A stretch of 64,000 bases of DNA from Pelecanus crispus (taxonomy: Eukaryota; Chordata; Aves; Pelecaniformes; Pelecanidae). This document shows, piece after piece, positions 1 to 10,800 of the stretch. The notes beneath the pieces are model-generated. The model had not been told where the DNA came from. It was given only the letters and a program-made list of their open reading frames with translations, and searched no databases. Made by a program: the position numbers and the translations under genes. Positions within the stretch are counted from its first letter, which is position 1. Every line of letters starts with the position of its first letter. The stretch is from NCBI RefSeq assembly GCF_030463565.1, contig NC_134653.1:31247150-31311149 (forward strand), read 5' to 3'.

Positions 1-289
1 TCCTGAAATGTACTTTTCCCCCAGAAATGTCACATTGCAAATGTCAAAATTTCAGCTTTTTATTCTGATTGGGATTAAACATTTTTGATAACTATTCTGT
101 AAAACTCTGCCCAGTTCTCAGTCAACTTCAAAACAATGTCTGTGTAGGGCCATCCTGATGGGGAGAGAGAACTCATTTCTCCTAGGGATATAAGTTTTGT
201 AAAATACAGATCTTGTTCATTACAGCTCTTGTTCAATATAAAGTAACATGAGCTTAGCCTCCCCACCCACACTGTGGGTTAGTTTGGCA

Positions 290-317
290 GCTAGTTAACC
301 AACTGGCTAGTTAACCA
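290..317. repeat. Short 12-bp direct repeat
   Basis: The 12-mer GCTAGTTAACCA occurs at 290-301 and again at 306-317, a 16-bp period. It is probably a local duplication. No function is implied. Confidence 0.6.
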
Positions 318-1234
318 GGGGCAGATTTCCCACGGCAGAGTGTTGGTGGCCCGGCCACAGGGAGCTCTTCCCCTCCTTAGCACCTGCAAGTACAAGGTAT
401 GATGCTTCCCCGCCTTGCGATGCAGCTGCAGCTACTATCCCCATGCTTCACGTTTCCATCAGGCTTTGGTGATGTGAACATCCTTATCCTCCCCCGGGAA
501 GTCTGATGGCAGGTTTGACAACATGCTTCAATCAGCGCTGAATGAACATTTCAGGGAGTCTAATGAATCAGACACAAACCCTGGCAGATCACCGCACCCA
601 TCTCCTGTAGGAGTTAACATCCTGTTTGCCTGCTCGTGCGCAGGGCCCCTGCGTTGGGACAGCAGCGTGATCCAGAGGTTAATGTATCTAATTTTCTGTA
701 TGATGTACTGAGATTGACTGTACACTGCAATGCCCCTTAAAATACAAGCGTGAAGTGTTCACACTATTTAATGTAAAGGAGGAAAAGAATTTAAAAATGA
801 GGGGGCTTTAACATGTTTAACTGGTCTCATTTTTTAAGTATCGGAGATTTGAAATTATGATATAGGGCTGTGACTCCAAGTGGGCCTTATACTGATTTTA
901 CTAAAATTAAAGCTGAGGTCTTTTAACACAAAACAGAAAAAAATTGGACATTTGGAACAAAGGACATCTTTGAGTAACAAGGTAATGCTCCTAGAAGAAA
1001 AAACAAAAAAGTCTGTATGTTTTGTGTCAGCAACTGGAATTCTTTCTTGTTACCAACGAATAGCTCGCAAACACCGAGATTTGCAGGATTAACATTTCAA
1101 CCAATTTACTTGGAAAATTACAGAAAATTCTTGAAATACAGATGTAGAAACTCAAACTATTCTTCGAGAGTCTAATAGAAAATCAGCTTATGTCACTTTT
1201 TCTTTCAAGAAAAGAAAACTTTTACATCAACAAC

Positions 1235-1268
1235 TTTACATCGAGTTTTAAATAAAACTCGATGTAAA
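1235..1268. repeat. Perfect inverted repeat, 16-bp arms, 2-bp spacer
   Basis: The arm TTTACATCGAGTTTTA (1235-1250) is followed by AA and then its exact reverse complement at 1253-1268. The match stops at both outer edges. It could be the remains of a small inverted-repeat transposon, a cruciform-prone palindrome, or chance in AT-rich DNA. No transposase or target-site duplication is evident. Confidence 0.85.
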
Positions 1269-4200
1269 ATACACAGTATATATGAAGCTAGAGATAGTTC
1301 TGATGAACGATGTATTTTGTATTTGTGTCCAGGTATCAGCCCCATCTCTATGCTGACCACTTTCAGCATTACAATAGCATTGCCAAGCAGTTCTCCTCAC
1401 TTTTACAAGAGGAAAAAAACATTGCCAATCTTGCAGTGTACATTGATCCAAAAACCTACCATTTTTGTAACTCATTCTTGAGAACTAATTTTAAAATCCT
1501 CAGATCTCAGGCAAGCTATTAGGGATTTTGTCAATTTAACATTACAAACCCTGAGAAACACTTTATAAAGTGGACCTTGTAATAATTTGTACAAATTATA
1601 TAAATCCACCTTGTTACATTTATACAATTTTACAATATTGAGCAGAATATTGTAGCAGACTTTTTTCTTTTTTTTTTCCTTGTTTGACTGCACCAGTTTT
1701 CAGGGAGGTTGAATTTTAAAACAGTACCGAATAGCTGTATTTAAAGCCTACCTATTTTTGGATATTAATAATGAGTCTTCTGAGACATTAGAGAATCAGA
1801 AATTCAGGACAACCATTAAGGGATCTGCTCAGCTCCCAACCACTCTTCCTCACTGATGGGCAGCATTTAAATACTTCCCTCTGTAAAAGGCTACTTGTGT
1901 TAAATTCTTGAATAAGAAAACGAGACATGAGATTACCAAGAGTAATGCTAACTGCCAGTTTTCTTTGTTTCTGCATGCGAAATACCACAAACAGAATTTA
2001 AGCGTAAGTTGTTATTTCATTTACAAGCCCAGTATGAGTCAACAGTATCATACAGCTGCAGAGAAAGCAAAGATGATACCGAAACGCTTAGCAGGAGTAT
2101 TACACAGAAGACACAGGAGTCTGTCCAAACTGTTTCATACTGGTAAGGCCTCATCTAAAGTACCAGCAGCTCAAGAGGGATGTGGGCAAGTTGGAGGAAA
2201 TCCCAGAGAGCAGAAGCATGATCAGACTTCTAGAGTATATGGGCTACAGAAAGTTTGAAAGGACGGGGATTATTTAGTGCAGAGATGATGGAGAGGAGTT
2301 GTGGTCACAGCCTTCACACATGAACAAGACTTACAGAGGAAGGAAATAAACTGTTCTCTGTGCCTACAAAAGCTGACAAATGAAAAGGCTTAAATTACAG
2401 TAATACAAGTTCAATTAAGCATTAGGAAACTCCCTAACTGTAATGGCAATTCAACAATGGAAGAGATTGCAGGTGGAGTCTCCATCACTCTAGACGGGAT
2501 AAGTATGTGTCACAAGTAGTGTAGTTACAGCTTGGGTCACAGCACCGGATTAGGTTGCCTCTAAGAAAACATTCCAGCTTTTTTATTATGATTCCATAAT
2601 TTACATTTGTTTCATGTCCAATTTAACTAGGGCTATGTTTGCAAGTGGGTGATTCATACTCATGTTTCCTATAATAAAATTGTCCTTATTAATTTTAATA
2701 AAAATCTTTTTATTTGTTCTTCCTTCCTCAAGCCTCCCTTGCTATCAGTCAGAACCTTCTTCAGGGATTATTGCTAATATATCAAAATGAGAAAAATGTG
2801 AATATTTTTCCTTTGCGATTAAAATACATTTCTGAAGTTTGAAATTATTTTATTTCACTGTCTAGTTTCTTCTTTCTCCTCTGTAAAATGCTGATTTTTT
2901 TTTCCATTTCAGTCCTTTCTAAGTTTTACTTGGAGAAAAATGAAGAAACTGTATTTTTTAAACACAGTTAGTGTGCCAAGAAATACCAGTATTCCTTGCA
3001 CAGTGGCCTTATTAATGATGGCATTTGGGCTCTCTAAATAACATGTACTAGGCAGAGGAGCCAGGATTCAGAGTATGGAAATCTGGTTATTGCAGACCAC
3101 ATAAAAATAGCAACTATTTCTTCTGTTTCACACATTTGTTAGTGCCACAATGGTCATTAAAACTGAAACTGCCATTTCTAAATTAACAGAAAGATGTACA
3201 GCAAAGCCTTAGAATGAAAAGAATTTCCACCATATGTTGTGGCTGTTAATATAAAATTAAACTGGAGGGCGAGACAATGTTCCTTTAAATTCCATTACGT
3301 AACAGGCAAATGGTCAATTCAAAGCATGAATAGTGAATTTCCATTCTCAGCTCACAGGACTTAATTTTTGCCCACAGACCATGAGCATCTTCTGCTAACT
3401 CTCAGGAACCGTGATGCATGGAGAAGCTCAGGGGCCCGTTCAGCTGCAGGCCCGGGGACCTGCACGTCAGGAAGCTCCTCCCAGAATCCGGCCACCAGAG
3501 GCAGGCACGACCACGGCCGCAGCAGCAGGCACCCAGCTGGAGGCAGCTGACCCATCTGCTCAAAAATAATTAAAGCAAAAGACTGGTTTTCTGCACAAGC
3601 CTATCTACAAGTTAAGGGGTTTCTTTCTTCAGCTTGATGATTCATGTCACAATGTGATTCTAGTCTGGTTTTTAAGTCATACCACCTCCCATAATGTAGT
3701 ACAAGACTTCTTTGTAGTTACTGCAGTACACCTCTGAATGCTACATTGAAGTTGCAGTGGCTGACATTTTCTGGTGACATGCAGAACAAAAATAATATTT
3801 TTTTTTCATTATATTATACAACATCTTCTGCAGCAGACGCCAGACAAACTGCACTATATTTGCTGAATTCATTACAAGATCAGGGCCTTAATATTGAAAA
3901 TTTCTTGCAGAAAGCTATGTCAGCATTCCATGCTATGTAAGCTTATAGATTGCACGATATACTGTTAATTCCTGAATATCGGGCATCTAAAATAATTTAG
4001 TAAAACTTACATTTACTACTGTTTATTTTATTTACCTGTGCTGAGGCAGGACAGAACACGTTTCTCAGTTTTATGGCGTTAGATCAATTCAATAACTGAT
4101 TCTTAACTTTGAATTGGCAAATCAATACAATTCAGAAGAACTCCGAATAAGGAAATAACTAACTATAAACTGGTAAACATCCCCTCTGTTCAGCTTGGGA

Positions 4201-5320
4201 TGTCTTCACACAAATACCGCTAAAAGGGATTTCTAAAACCTCTGCACAATCTCCAATTCACAGTTAAGTGGCCTGCTTTTCACTCGGGGCAGCTCAGGTT
4301 ACTTACCACACAAAAACACATCTTTCAGGATCCTCACTGTGAGAAATTGTCCACCAACCCCCAGTCAAATGACAAAGCACAGCCTCTGGCCAGTATTTAA
4401 TTTAGCCATGCACCTCTTTCCGTGCTTGGCCTGGTATGAATGCATCCACAGTTACACACACCTCTCTTCTAGCTCTGAGTCAGCTCCTTATTCAAATACA
4501 AGGCCGTGGTTTGTATTTCAAAGCAATTAGTGGATTGGATCGACAGCTATATCAAACTCTGATTCTCCATCTGGGAGCTACTGTGACAACTGTATTCCTC
4601 TGGGATAAAGCAGTCCAGAAGGCCCTGGAAAGAGCACGTGAGAGCTGGAGACAAAGAATTTTCAGCCTGGGGGTTACCCAGCCTATGACACAGTCCTCTG
4701 GAGGACAGCGGATACATCCAAAACTCGGCCACCTCTAGAAAGCTTTTTCTATTGACAAGCGTTCCTGGCATGAGTGTTGCTTGTGAAGTGAACATTCCAT
4801 TTTACTCCCAGCTCTGCTGTTTGTATTGATTTTGTGGAAGATATTCAACTAGTACCATGACAGAATTACAAAATCTAAAGACAGAATTTTGTTCAGTGTT
4901 ACTCCCACTAAAATGTATACACACTTTGCGTTTCTCTTCCTCTATTCCTGTCTCATGTGAATGAATGAAAACAATGTAGAATAACTACTCTGGTAACAAA
5001 ACAGTAACACCAGTCACTATCTTGCAATGAAATATTGTGACTAATCTAACCTCAGCAGCTTTCCCATTCCTCCAAGGAGACCTTGTGAGCACAGCTTATC
5101 TCAACTGCCAGAACTCAGCTGCCACGTCCCACCTGCCGTAAAATCTTCAAATCTCAGCATTCGCTCTCTTCTGAGCCCTAGCAGGGCTCCTGCAGGAGGA
5201 TCACGGTGGATTTCGTATCTGTGGATATGTCCATCTGCAGCCGCTGTTCTCTGTGTCATGTCTTGACCAAAAATAACAGATGACCATGAATGGTCTCTCC
5301 CTCACAAAAACCTTTGATAA

Positions 5321-5558
5321 TGTCCTGGTTTCAGCTGGGATAGAGTTAATTTTCTTCCTAGTAGCTGGTATAGTGCTGTGTTTTGAATTTAGTATGAGAA
5401 TAATGTTGATAATACACTGATGTTTTAGTTGTTGCTAAGTAGTGTTTATACGAGTCAAGGACTTTTTAGCTTCCCATGTTCTGCCAGGTGCACAAGAAGC
5501 TGGGAGGGAGCATAGGCAGGACAGCTGACCCAAACTGACCAAAGGACTATTCCATACC
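5321..5558 (+). mobile_element. Truncated endogenous-retrovirus LTR fragment
   Basis: This opens with TGTCCTGGTTTCAGCTGGGA and is closely similar over about 240 nt to the first part of the complete solo LTR at 54649-55210. Shared blocks include the ones around GTAGCTGGTATAGTGCTGTG and GGACAGCTGACCCAAACTG. Similarity ends near CCATACC at about 5558, so the TATA, polyadenylation and 3' end portions are missing. It lies in the same orientation as HECTD4, about 1.2 kb before the CpG island. No retroviral genes are attached. Confidence 0.85.
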
Positions 5559-6796
5559 CACGTGGACATACGTCCAACTCTCCCATAACCTCCCTGTTGA
5601 AAGATGAGACTCTCTAGTGCAGAGGAAAAGAATATCTATTTTCCATAATAAAACGAAGCCTGGTGACTCTTCTGCTCTCCAATACATGAATGGCAGTGAT
5701 ATGCTACTAAATATAGCGTACCGAGAGCTATTGCACAGATCTGTAACCAACTACTCGTATGAACTTACCTGAACCCTAAGTTGTCTGAACTGGCCTCAAA
5801 GACAAACTACGCAATTGTGTGAATGCTCATGCTGCTGAATCAGTGATACGAAGACATTTTGTGTGGGTCATAATTTGAGTGGTGGCCCATTACATGGAGA
5901 AAACGCTTCTTCCCAACCAGATTTAATAGGACATAAAGCATTGGCGGTAGATCTCATTTTACTACAGGTTTGAATGCACTTTTCCTCCAATACCAGAGCA
6001 CATTTGTTATAATGCACTAATATATTAAATAATTTAATCTGATCGAACAGGTAAATAAATCTATAACGCTCCATCTCTGTTCAGTTGTGCACAGTCACCG
6101 TTTCATGAAAAGCAGCCACTTGTAATGGGAATCCCCACAGTAATTATACACTAAAAATATTTAACATTTATCATCATTTCTTTCTCATTAACATGATTTG
6201 TCTCACAAGCACATACTTTGCTGAATAGTCATGTACAGCCTGTGACACTTTGTACCTCTCTGAACAGGCTCGGGTGGAGGTCTGAGGCAACTGTGTGAAA
6301 TTAGACTGATGGAAAATGGGGAAGGTCACACGATGGTGCCCGAAAGAGAGAGACTGAGAGAGAGAAGGGTCCATTTTTCTTTAGATCTCCTTTTTTCCCC
6401 ACACATACCGTGGTGCTGCAAACCTTTTGCTTCGCACCCTCTGGCAAACCTCATTACATAGCTAAATCTGGAGGTACGGATTTGAAGGGACATACCTGCT
6501 TGCTCACAAGTCCTTCGGGAAAAGGCTCCCTGAGAGGTGACAGAATTCCTTCGAGGAGGTGACGGAGGGGCAGACAAGGGAGGGGAAAGGGAACGAGGGA
6601 GGCCATTCTGGAAGGAGAACGGGGCAGACAAAAAAGGGGTGACCAGAGGTGCCAGGAAGGGAGAAACTACCCTGTGGGGAACGTGAGGCACAAGGAGGGA
6701 TCAGTCCTTAAGGGAAAAGGGGAGTTTCGGAGGGACCCTGACTAGCTAAGGTGAGGCTGAAGAGGGAAACTGAGGGGAACGGCCTCACCCTCGGGG

Positions 6797-7175
6797 TAAG
6801 GCGCTGAGGGAGCAGCTCACGGGCGAGGGGCTGAGGAAAGGGGCCTTTGGGGGAAGGGAGATGAGGCGCTGAGGGGAGCGGCCATTGCCCGAGGGGGCGA
6901 GGCGCTGAGGGGAGCGGCCCCGGGGGCGAGCGGAGGTGAGGCGCTGAGGGGGGGGTGAAGCGCTGAGGGGAGCAGCCCCGGGGGCGAGCGGAGGTGAGGC
7001 GCTGAGGGGGGGTGAGGCGCCGAGGGGAGCAGCCCCGGGGCCGAGCGGAGGTGCGGCACTGAGGGGAGCGGCTCCGGCGGGGTGGAGGTGAGGCGCCGAG
7101 GGGAGCGGCTCCGGTGCGGGGCGAGCGGAGGTGAGGCGCCGAGGGGAGCGGCCCCGGTGCGGGGCGAGAGGCGGT
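6797..7175. repeat. Promoter-proximal G-rich minisatellite
   Basis: The basic unit starts GAGGCGCTGAGGGGAGCGG and continues with CCCCGGGGGCGAGCGGAGGT, about 39 nt. It recurs at roughly 6863, 6898, 6956, 7013, 7052, 7089 and 7132. Shorter units of 18-19 nt (GAGGCGCTGAGG plus a G run) are interleaved at about 6937 and 6995. A degenerate copy starts at 6797. Units differ by small substitutions (GCGCT/GCGCC, CAGCC/CGGCC). The array keeps several overlapping frames open on both strands, which is compositional and not evidence of coding. Confidence 0.85.
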
Positions 7176-7383
7176 GCGGCGGGGCGAGGGGCGGTGCGGC
7201 GGGGCCAGGCGGGGGGCGGTGGGGCGGGGGGCGGCCCCCGAGCCCGCGGGGCGGCCCTCAGGGGCGCCGGGGGGGGGCGGGCCCAGCGGGGGAGGGGCGC
7301 GGCGGGGGGCGGGGCCCCGCGGGGCTGGGGGGGGGAGGGTGTATTGTTCCTCGCGCGGTGCATGCCGGGCCCGCCTCAGCCCC

Positions 7384-7395
7384 CAACATGGCGTC
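7384..7395 (+). promoter_or_regulatory. YY1-like motif near the probable transcription start
   Basis: The sequence CAACATGGCGTC matches the AANATGGCG core typical of YY1 sites found just downstream of transcription starts in CpG-island promoters. It overlaps the start codon of the first upstream ORF. Binding is inferred from the motif only. Confidence 0.5.
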
Positions 7396-7417
7396 GCGCT
7401 GTCACCTGTGTGTGTGA
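7388..7417 (+). other. Upstream ORF 1 (9 codons plus stop)
   Basis: The ATG at 7388 opens a nine-residue frame (MASRCHLCV) ending at TGA 7415-7417, about 230 nt before the main ATG. It counts as a uORF only if transcription starts upstream of 7388. The same ATG is part of the YY1-like motif, so it may instead mark DNA-level selection. Confidence 0.45.
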
Positions 7418-7584
7418 GGAGGGAGCGGGACGTGGTGGCTGCGGGCGGGCACGGCGGCTCCCGGAGGTCCCCGGTCCGCCGGCGCCGCGGTGGCAACGCG
7501 CCGCTCCTCGCTGCTGCCCACCGCGCTCCGGCTGTCCGGCGCCCAGGCCGCTGGGGATCCGCCTGCCCCCGCCCTGCCCCCGCC

Positions 7585-7596
7585 ATGGGGGTGTAG
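7585..7596 (+). other. Upstream ORF 2 (3 codons plus stop)
   Basis: The ATG at 7585 sits in a strong Kozak context (CGCCATGG) and codes only M-G-V before TAG at 7594-7596, 49 nt before the HECTD4 ATG. It lies inside any plausible 5' UTR, so it could restrain initiation at the main start or favour reinitiation. Confidence 0.6.
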
Positions 7597-7645
7597 CGGG
7601 ACCCGCCTCGCCTCAGCCCTGCGGAGCCCCCCCGCCGTCCGCGCC

Positions 7646-7816
7646 ATGGGGTCCCCGGCGGGCGCCTCGGCGGCGGCGGCCACCGACTCGGCCCAGTGGC
7701 TGTCGGTGAAGGAGGAGACCATCTTCCTGCACGACGGGCTGATCCGGGTCACCGACCTGGCCGAGCTGCCCAGCGAGATCATTGGGGTGGCCGAGCCCGG
7801 CGACACCGAGCTGGAG
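7646..7816 (+). CDS. HECTD4: HECTD4 coding exon 1
   Basis: Residues 1-57, beginning MGSPAGAS and including an alanine run and the block [19 protein letters not shown]. It ends at CTGGAG|GTGAGC in phase 0. The ATG is the first in-frame start, and its context beats the two upstream ATGs, which terminate quickly. Confidence 0.92.
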
Positions 7817-10800
7817 GTGAGCCGGGCCCGCGGCCCCCCGAGCTGAGGGGAGGGACGGGGGTAGGGGCTCGGGGGTGGGGAGGAGGAGGAGGATGCTCTC
7901 GGGGGAGGGGGTCAGTGGCAGTGGGGGCCTGAGGAGGGGAGAAGGCGGAGGAGGAGGAGGATGGTGTTATGGGGGGGGGGGGGGGGGGCGCAGGGAGAAT
8001 GACTAGGGGAGGATGGGGGAGCCGGCGTGGAGAATGGTGGATGCGGATGCAGGGTGAAAGATTTGGGGTATGGAGCCAAGTGGTACTGAGGCAGTCTACT
8101 TGTTTTAAGTAAATCTAATTTATTTCAAATAATGATGAAAGTGGAGCTGGGCAGGAGGACGGTGAGGTGCTACTGAAGATGGAGGGTGAAGTATTGGTGC
8201 TACCTCCTTGTTTTGAACCGGTAGGGTTAGGAAATCTGAGCCACACTTGTGTATTTCAAGGTGGCCTTTGGCTCATTTATTTTTATTTATGGTTTTCTAT
8301 CTTTTTACTGTTACTTTTAGATGGTTTGTAATTACCCAGCCTTACAATAAGATGCTTAGGGTACTGGGGTGCCCGGGTGTTGTATTTAGGCTGTTGACAG
8401 TGATCATTATTAAAGAGCCAGGAGGGCAGCCGAGATTTTCGTTCCAGCTTTTTACCTTCTCAGAACTGCTGGTGCTTTTGGCTGCAGGCAGATGGTACAG
8501 CTGTTTTATCTTGGGAGGAGACGGTGAAGGACTGAATGTCACGGATTGTAGGTTGCATCTATTTTGTAGACTGCATTTTTTTTTTTTTTCCCTGTGTGCC
8601 TCCCTTCTCTTCTTTCACCCCGCCCTCTTCTCCAGCAATGTGGTTTGCAATGACACAGGGTCTTTGTCAGAGGAGCTGAGTGGTGTGAGCTGAGAGGGGA
8701 TGGTTCAGCAGGAGCTTTATCTGTGTGCTATGTTAGGTCACAAGCATTTAGGCCGCAAAACCCTTTAGTGAGGCTTTGGCTGCTAACGGGGGTGTTGCTA
8801 AGAAGAACCCATGAGCCAGGCTTGCAGTTCTGACAACATCATTGTTCGCCTTGTGATGTGAAGTCTTTATGGTGTTCATGAAAACTTCCCGCAGCCTTAT
8901 CTAAGGAAAGATATTTTTTGCTGAACGTGCATTTTCTTTTCTGTGTGATGTGGCGCTGGGGATTGGGACGGGAGCATTAGCTGCTCCCTTGAAATGGATG
9001 TTGGCAAATATCACATGAACAGGAAGAGAGAGACTTTTAAGGTGGATGACTTATCTCTATGTGTATAAGCGTGGAATGATTCTCCCTTGTGATGAGAGTC
9101 CACTCTGGCATTCAGTGCAGCTTGTATTCAAGAAAATACTTTGATTCCATTACATAGTTCTAGAAGCAGCATTGAGTCTAATAACTATGTTAGAAAAATG
9201 CATGCTCCCACAGCATTATTCGTGTATATAGTAATAAAGGAGGATATCCTTTAAAAAACAAACCAAAATCCAAACCAAACCTTATTTTTAAGATCTTGCA
9301 AGCTAGACCAGAAGTATGTTCCAGCATGAAACTTGGCGCACAGCTTCACTTGACAAACACTTTAGCTCTGGAGAATTTTTTGTTAGTTCTAGGAATGTCT
9401 ATGAAACTATAATTGTTTGGGGGAGATCAGGATGGAATTAGTGTTACTGTGTCTTGGCCTTTATGACACTTTTATAATGAGGGTTTCAGCAATCCAGTGC
9501 CACTGATTCACATAATTTTTCCTGTTTCAGAACAGAGATTTTTTTTTTTTTTTCTGCTGTGCATGTTTGCCGTGTGAAACTTTAAAATAAATAAATAAAT
9601 AAGACTTTTTGCTATGGTACTTATTTTGATCTATAGTCTTAAGTCACAGAATACTAAAGCATTTTATTTTCTTCCACTGAAAGATGTGATGGCCACAAGT
9701 GACTTATTTTTCAGATCTTGTTTGTAAAATGGTTTATAGTTTTTAGTATTGTGGGGGAGGGTTAAAAAAAAAGTTAAATTTCAAGTGGTGTAAACATAGA
9801 TTATTTAGCTCATAACTTTTCTCTGCCTTTTTTAAATTTTTTTTTTTAAATAAAGGGCTACCTCGGTGAACTGGAATGGCTTTGAGGAGCCATTTTGTGG
9901 AAACAGGTGTATGAATCTTACTGAAGTGTGGCCATGCCATTGACTAATACACTGAATAGCTCATTTGCACTGTTTCTACTCCTACTTGCAATGTAATAAA
10001 TATTTTTGAAAATGGTCCAAATAGAAATCTCTTGGGATATGTTATTGGACAAGGGTAGGAGATGCTGCAGCTGCTGCTTTGATTAGTAAACTTCTTTAAT
10101 ATACTACTTGTGCTTCATCAATGGTGGTCAGAACCCTGTCTGAATTTCTGATATGACATGTTTAATTAAAAAATGTAGTATACTTAAATGGATATTTGGG
10201 GGGGGAAGTATCATTCTGGTCTGTTTTGTTAAAATATCCCTTTAAAGATCTTATTGGTGAATAATGTCAATGTATTTGGATGTGTTTCCTTTGTCCTTCT
10301 GTTCAGAGGTTTTGTCTATTTATAAAAAGAAAATCAGAGAAAAAAAATGTTACTGTACTGGTATTTATGCCAAGAAAGGCTTATGAAAATTTATTATTTT
10401 GTTATTTTGACTCCCATACAACTTATTCTTTATATATTTTTATATGTGTGTGTGTAATTTTTTTTTTTTCCCCCCCTCCTTAATGGTAAGTTATGAAAAT
10501 GTTAACATTCCCTTTCATGTGAAGGTAGCTTGTTCTAGGAGTATCTTTAGAGTGTAGAGGTTTTTGTTTTGTTCTTATTTTTTATGTGATGTAAATGATG
10601 TATGCCAACTTCGTAGACTGTCAGCATATTTGCAAATAATATGTATTACCAAAAAGAAAGGGGGCACTTTTTTTTTTATTTGATAGAATTTTGTAATGAT
10701 GTGCATATAAAAGCTGCTCCTGGTGTGGGTTTCCCAAGAAAATCTTCTAGTCAAGAGAGACCTAGATTAGTTAGCAATTATGCAAGCCTTTGCACCCTTA

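Larger units (their letters stand above)
1..6796. other. Intergenic region upstream of HECTD4
   Basis: I see no supportable gene here. The open frames are short, lack conserved-looking composition and are not joined by convincing splice sites. The DNA is AT-rich until about 6500, where G+C rises into the promoter island. Recognisable content is a palindrome at 1235-1268, a truncated LTR at 5321-5558 and a small direct repeat at 290-317. In human, RPL6 and PTPN11 lie on this side of HECTD4, but no sequence from either is visible. Confidence 0.75.
6780..7960 (+). promoter_or_regulatory. HECTD4: CpG-island promoter of HECTD4
   Basis: By eye, CpG density rises sharply here against AT-rich flanks and covers coding exon 1, as expected for a housekeeping-type TATA-less promoter. 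The transcription start cannot be fixed from sequence. The most plausible zone is about 7340-7400, where the G-rich tracts end and a YY1-like motif appears. The upstream half is a G-rich tandem array; the downstream half holds the 5' UTR, exon 1 and the start of intron 1. Confidence 0.8.

Noticed and set aside
1908-2258. 116-codon + strand frame in the intergenic region
   Set aside because: Mixed composition, no recognisable family or splice context; expected by chance in this length of DNA.
3361-3555. G+C-richer patch open on both strands
   Set aside because: Looks protein-like only through composition. No motif or homology is recognised, and it is too short to support as a gene or pseudogene.
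6708-7586. 292-codon open frame on the minus strand across the promoter
   Set aside because: It follows the G-rich minisatellite, giving Pro/Ala/Arg-rich repetitive peptide. Low stop density is expected from G+C content, and nothing protein-like is visible.
7082-7709. Overlapping + strand open frames upstream of and over exon 1
   Set aside because: Compositional frames in the CpG island. Only the frame starting at 7646 gives the conserved HECTD4 start and joins exon 2.
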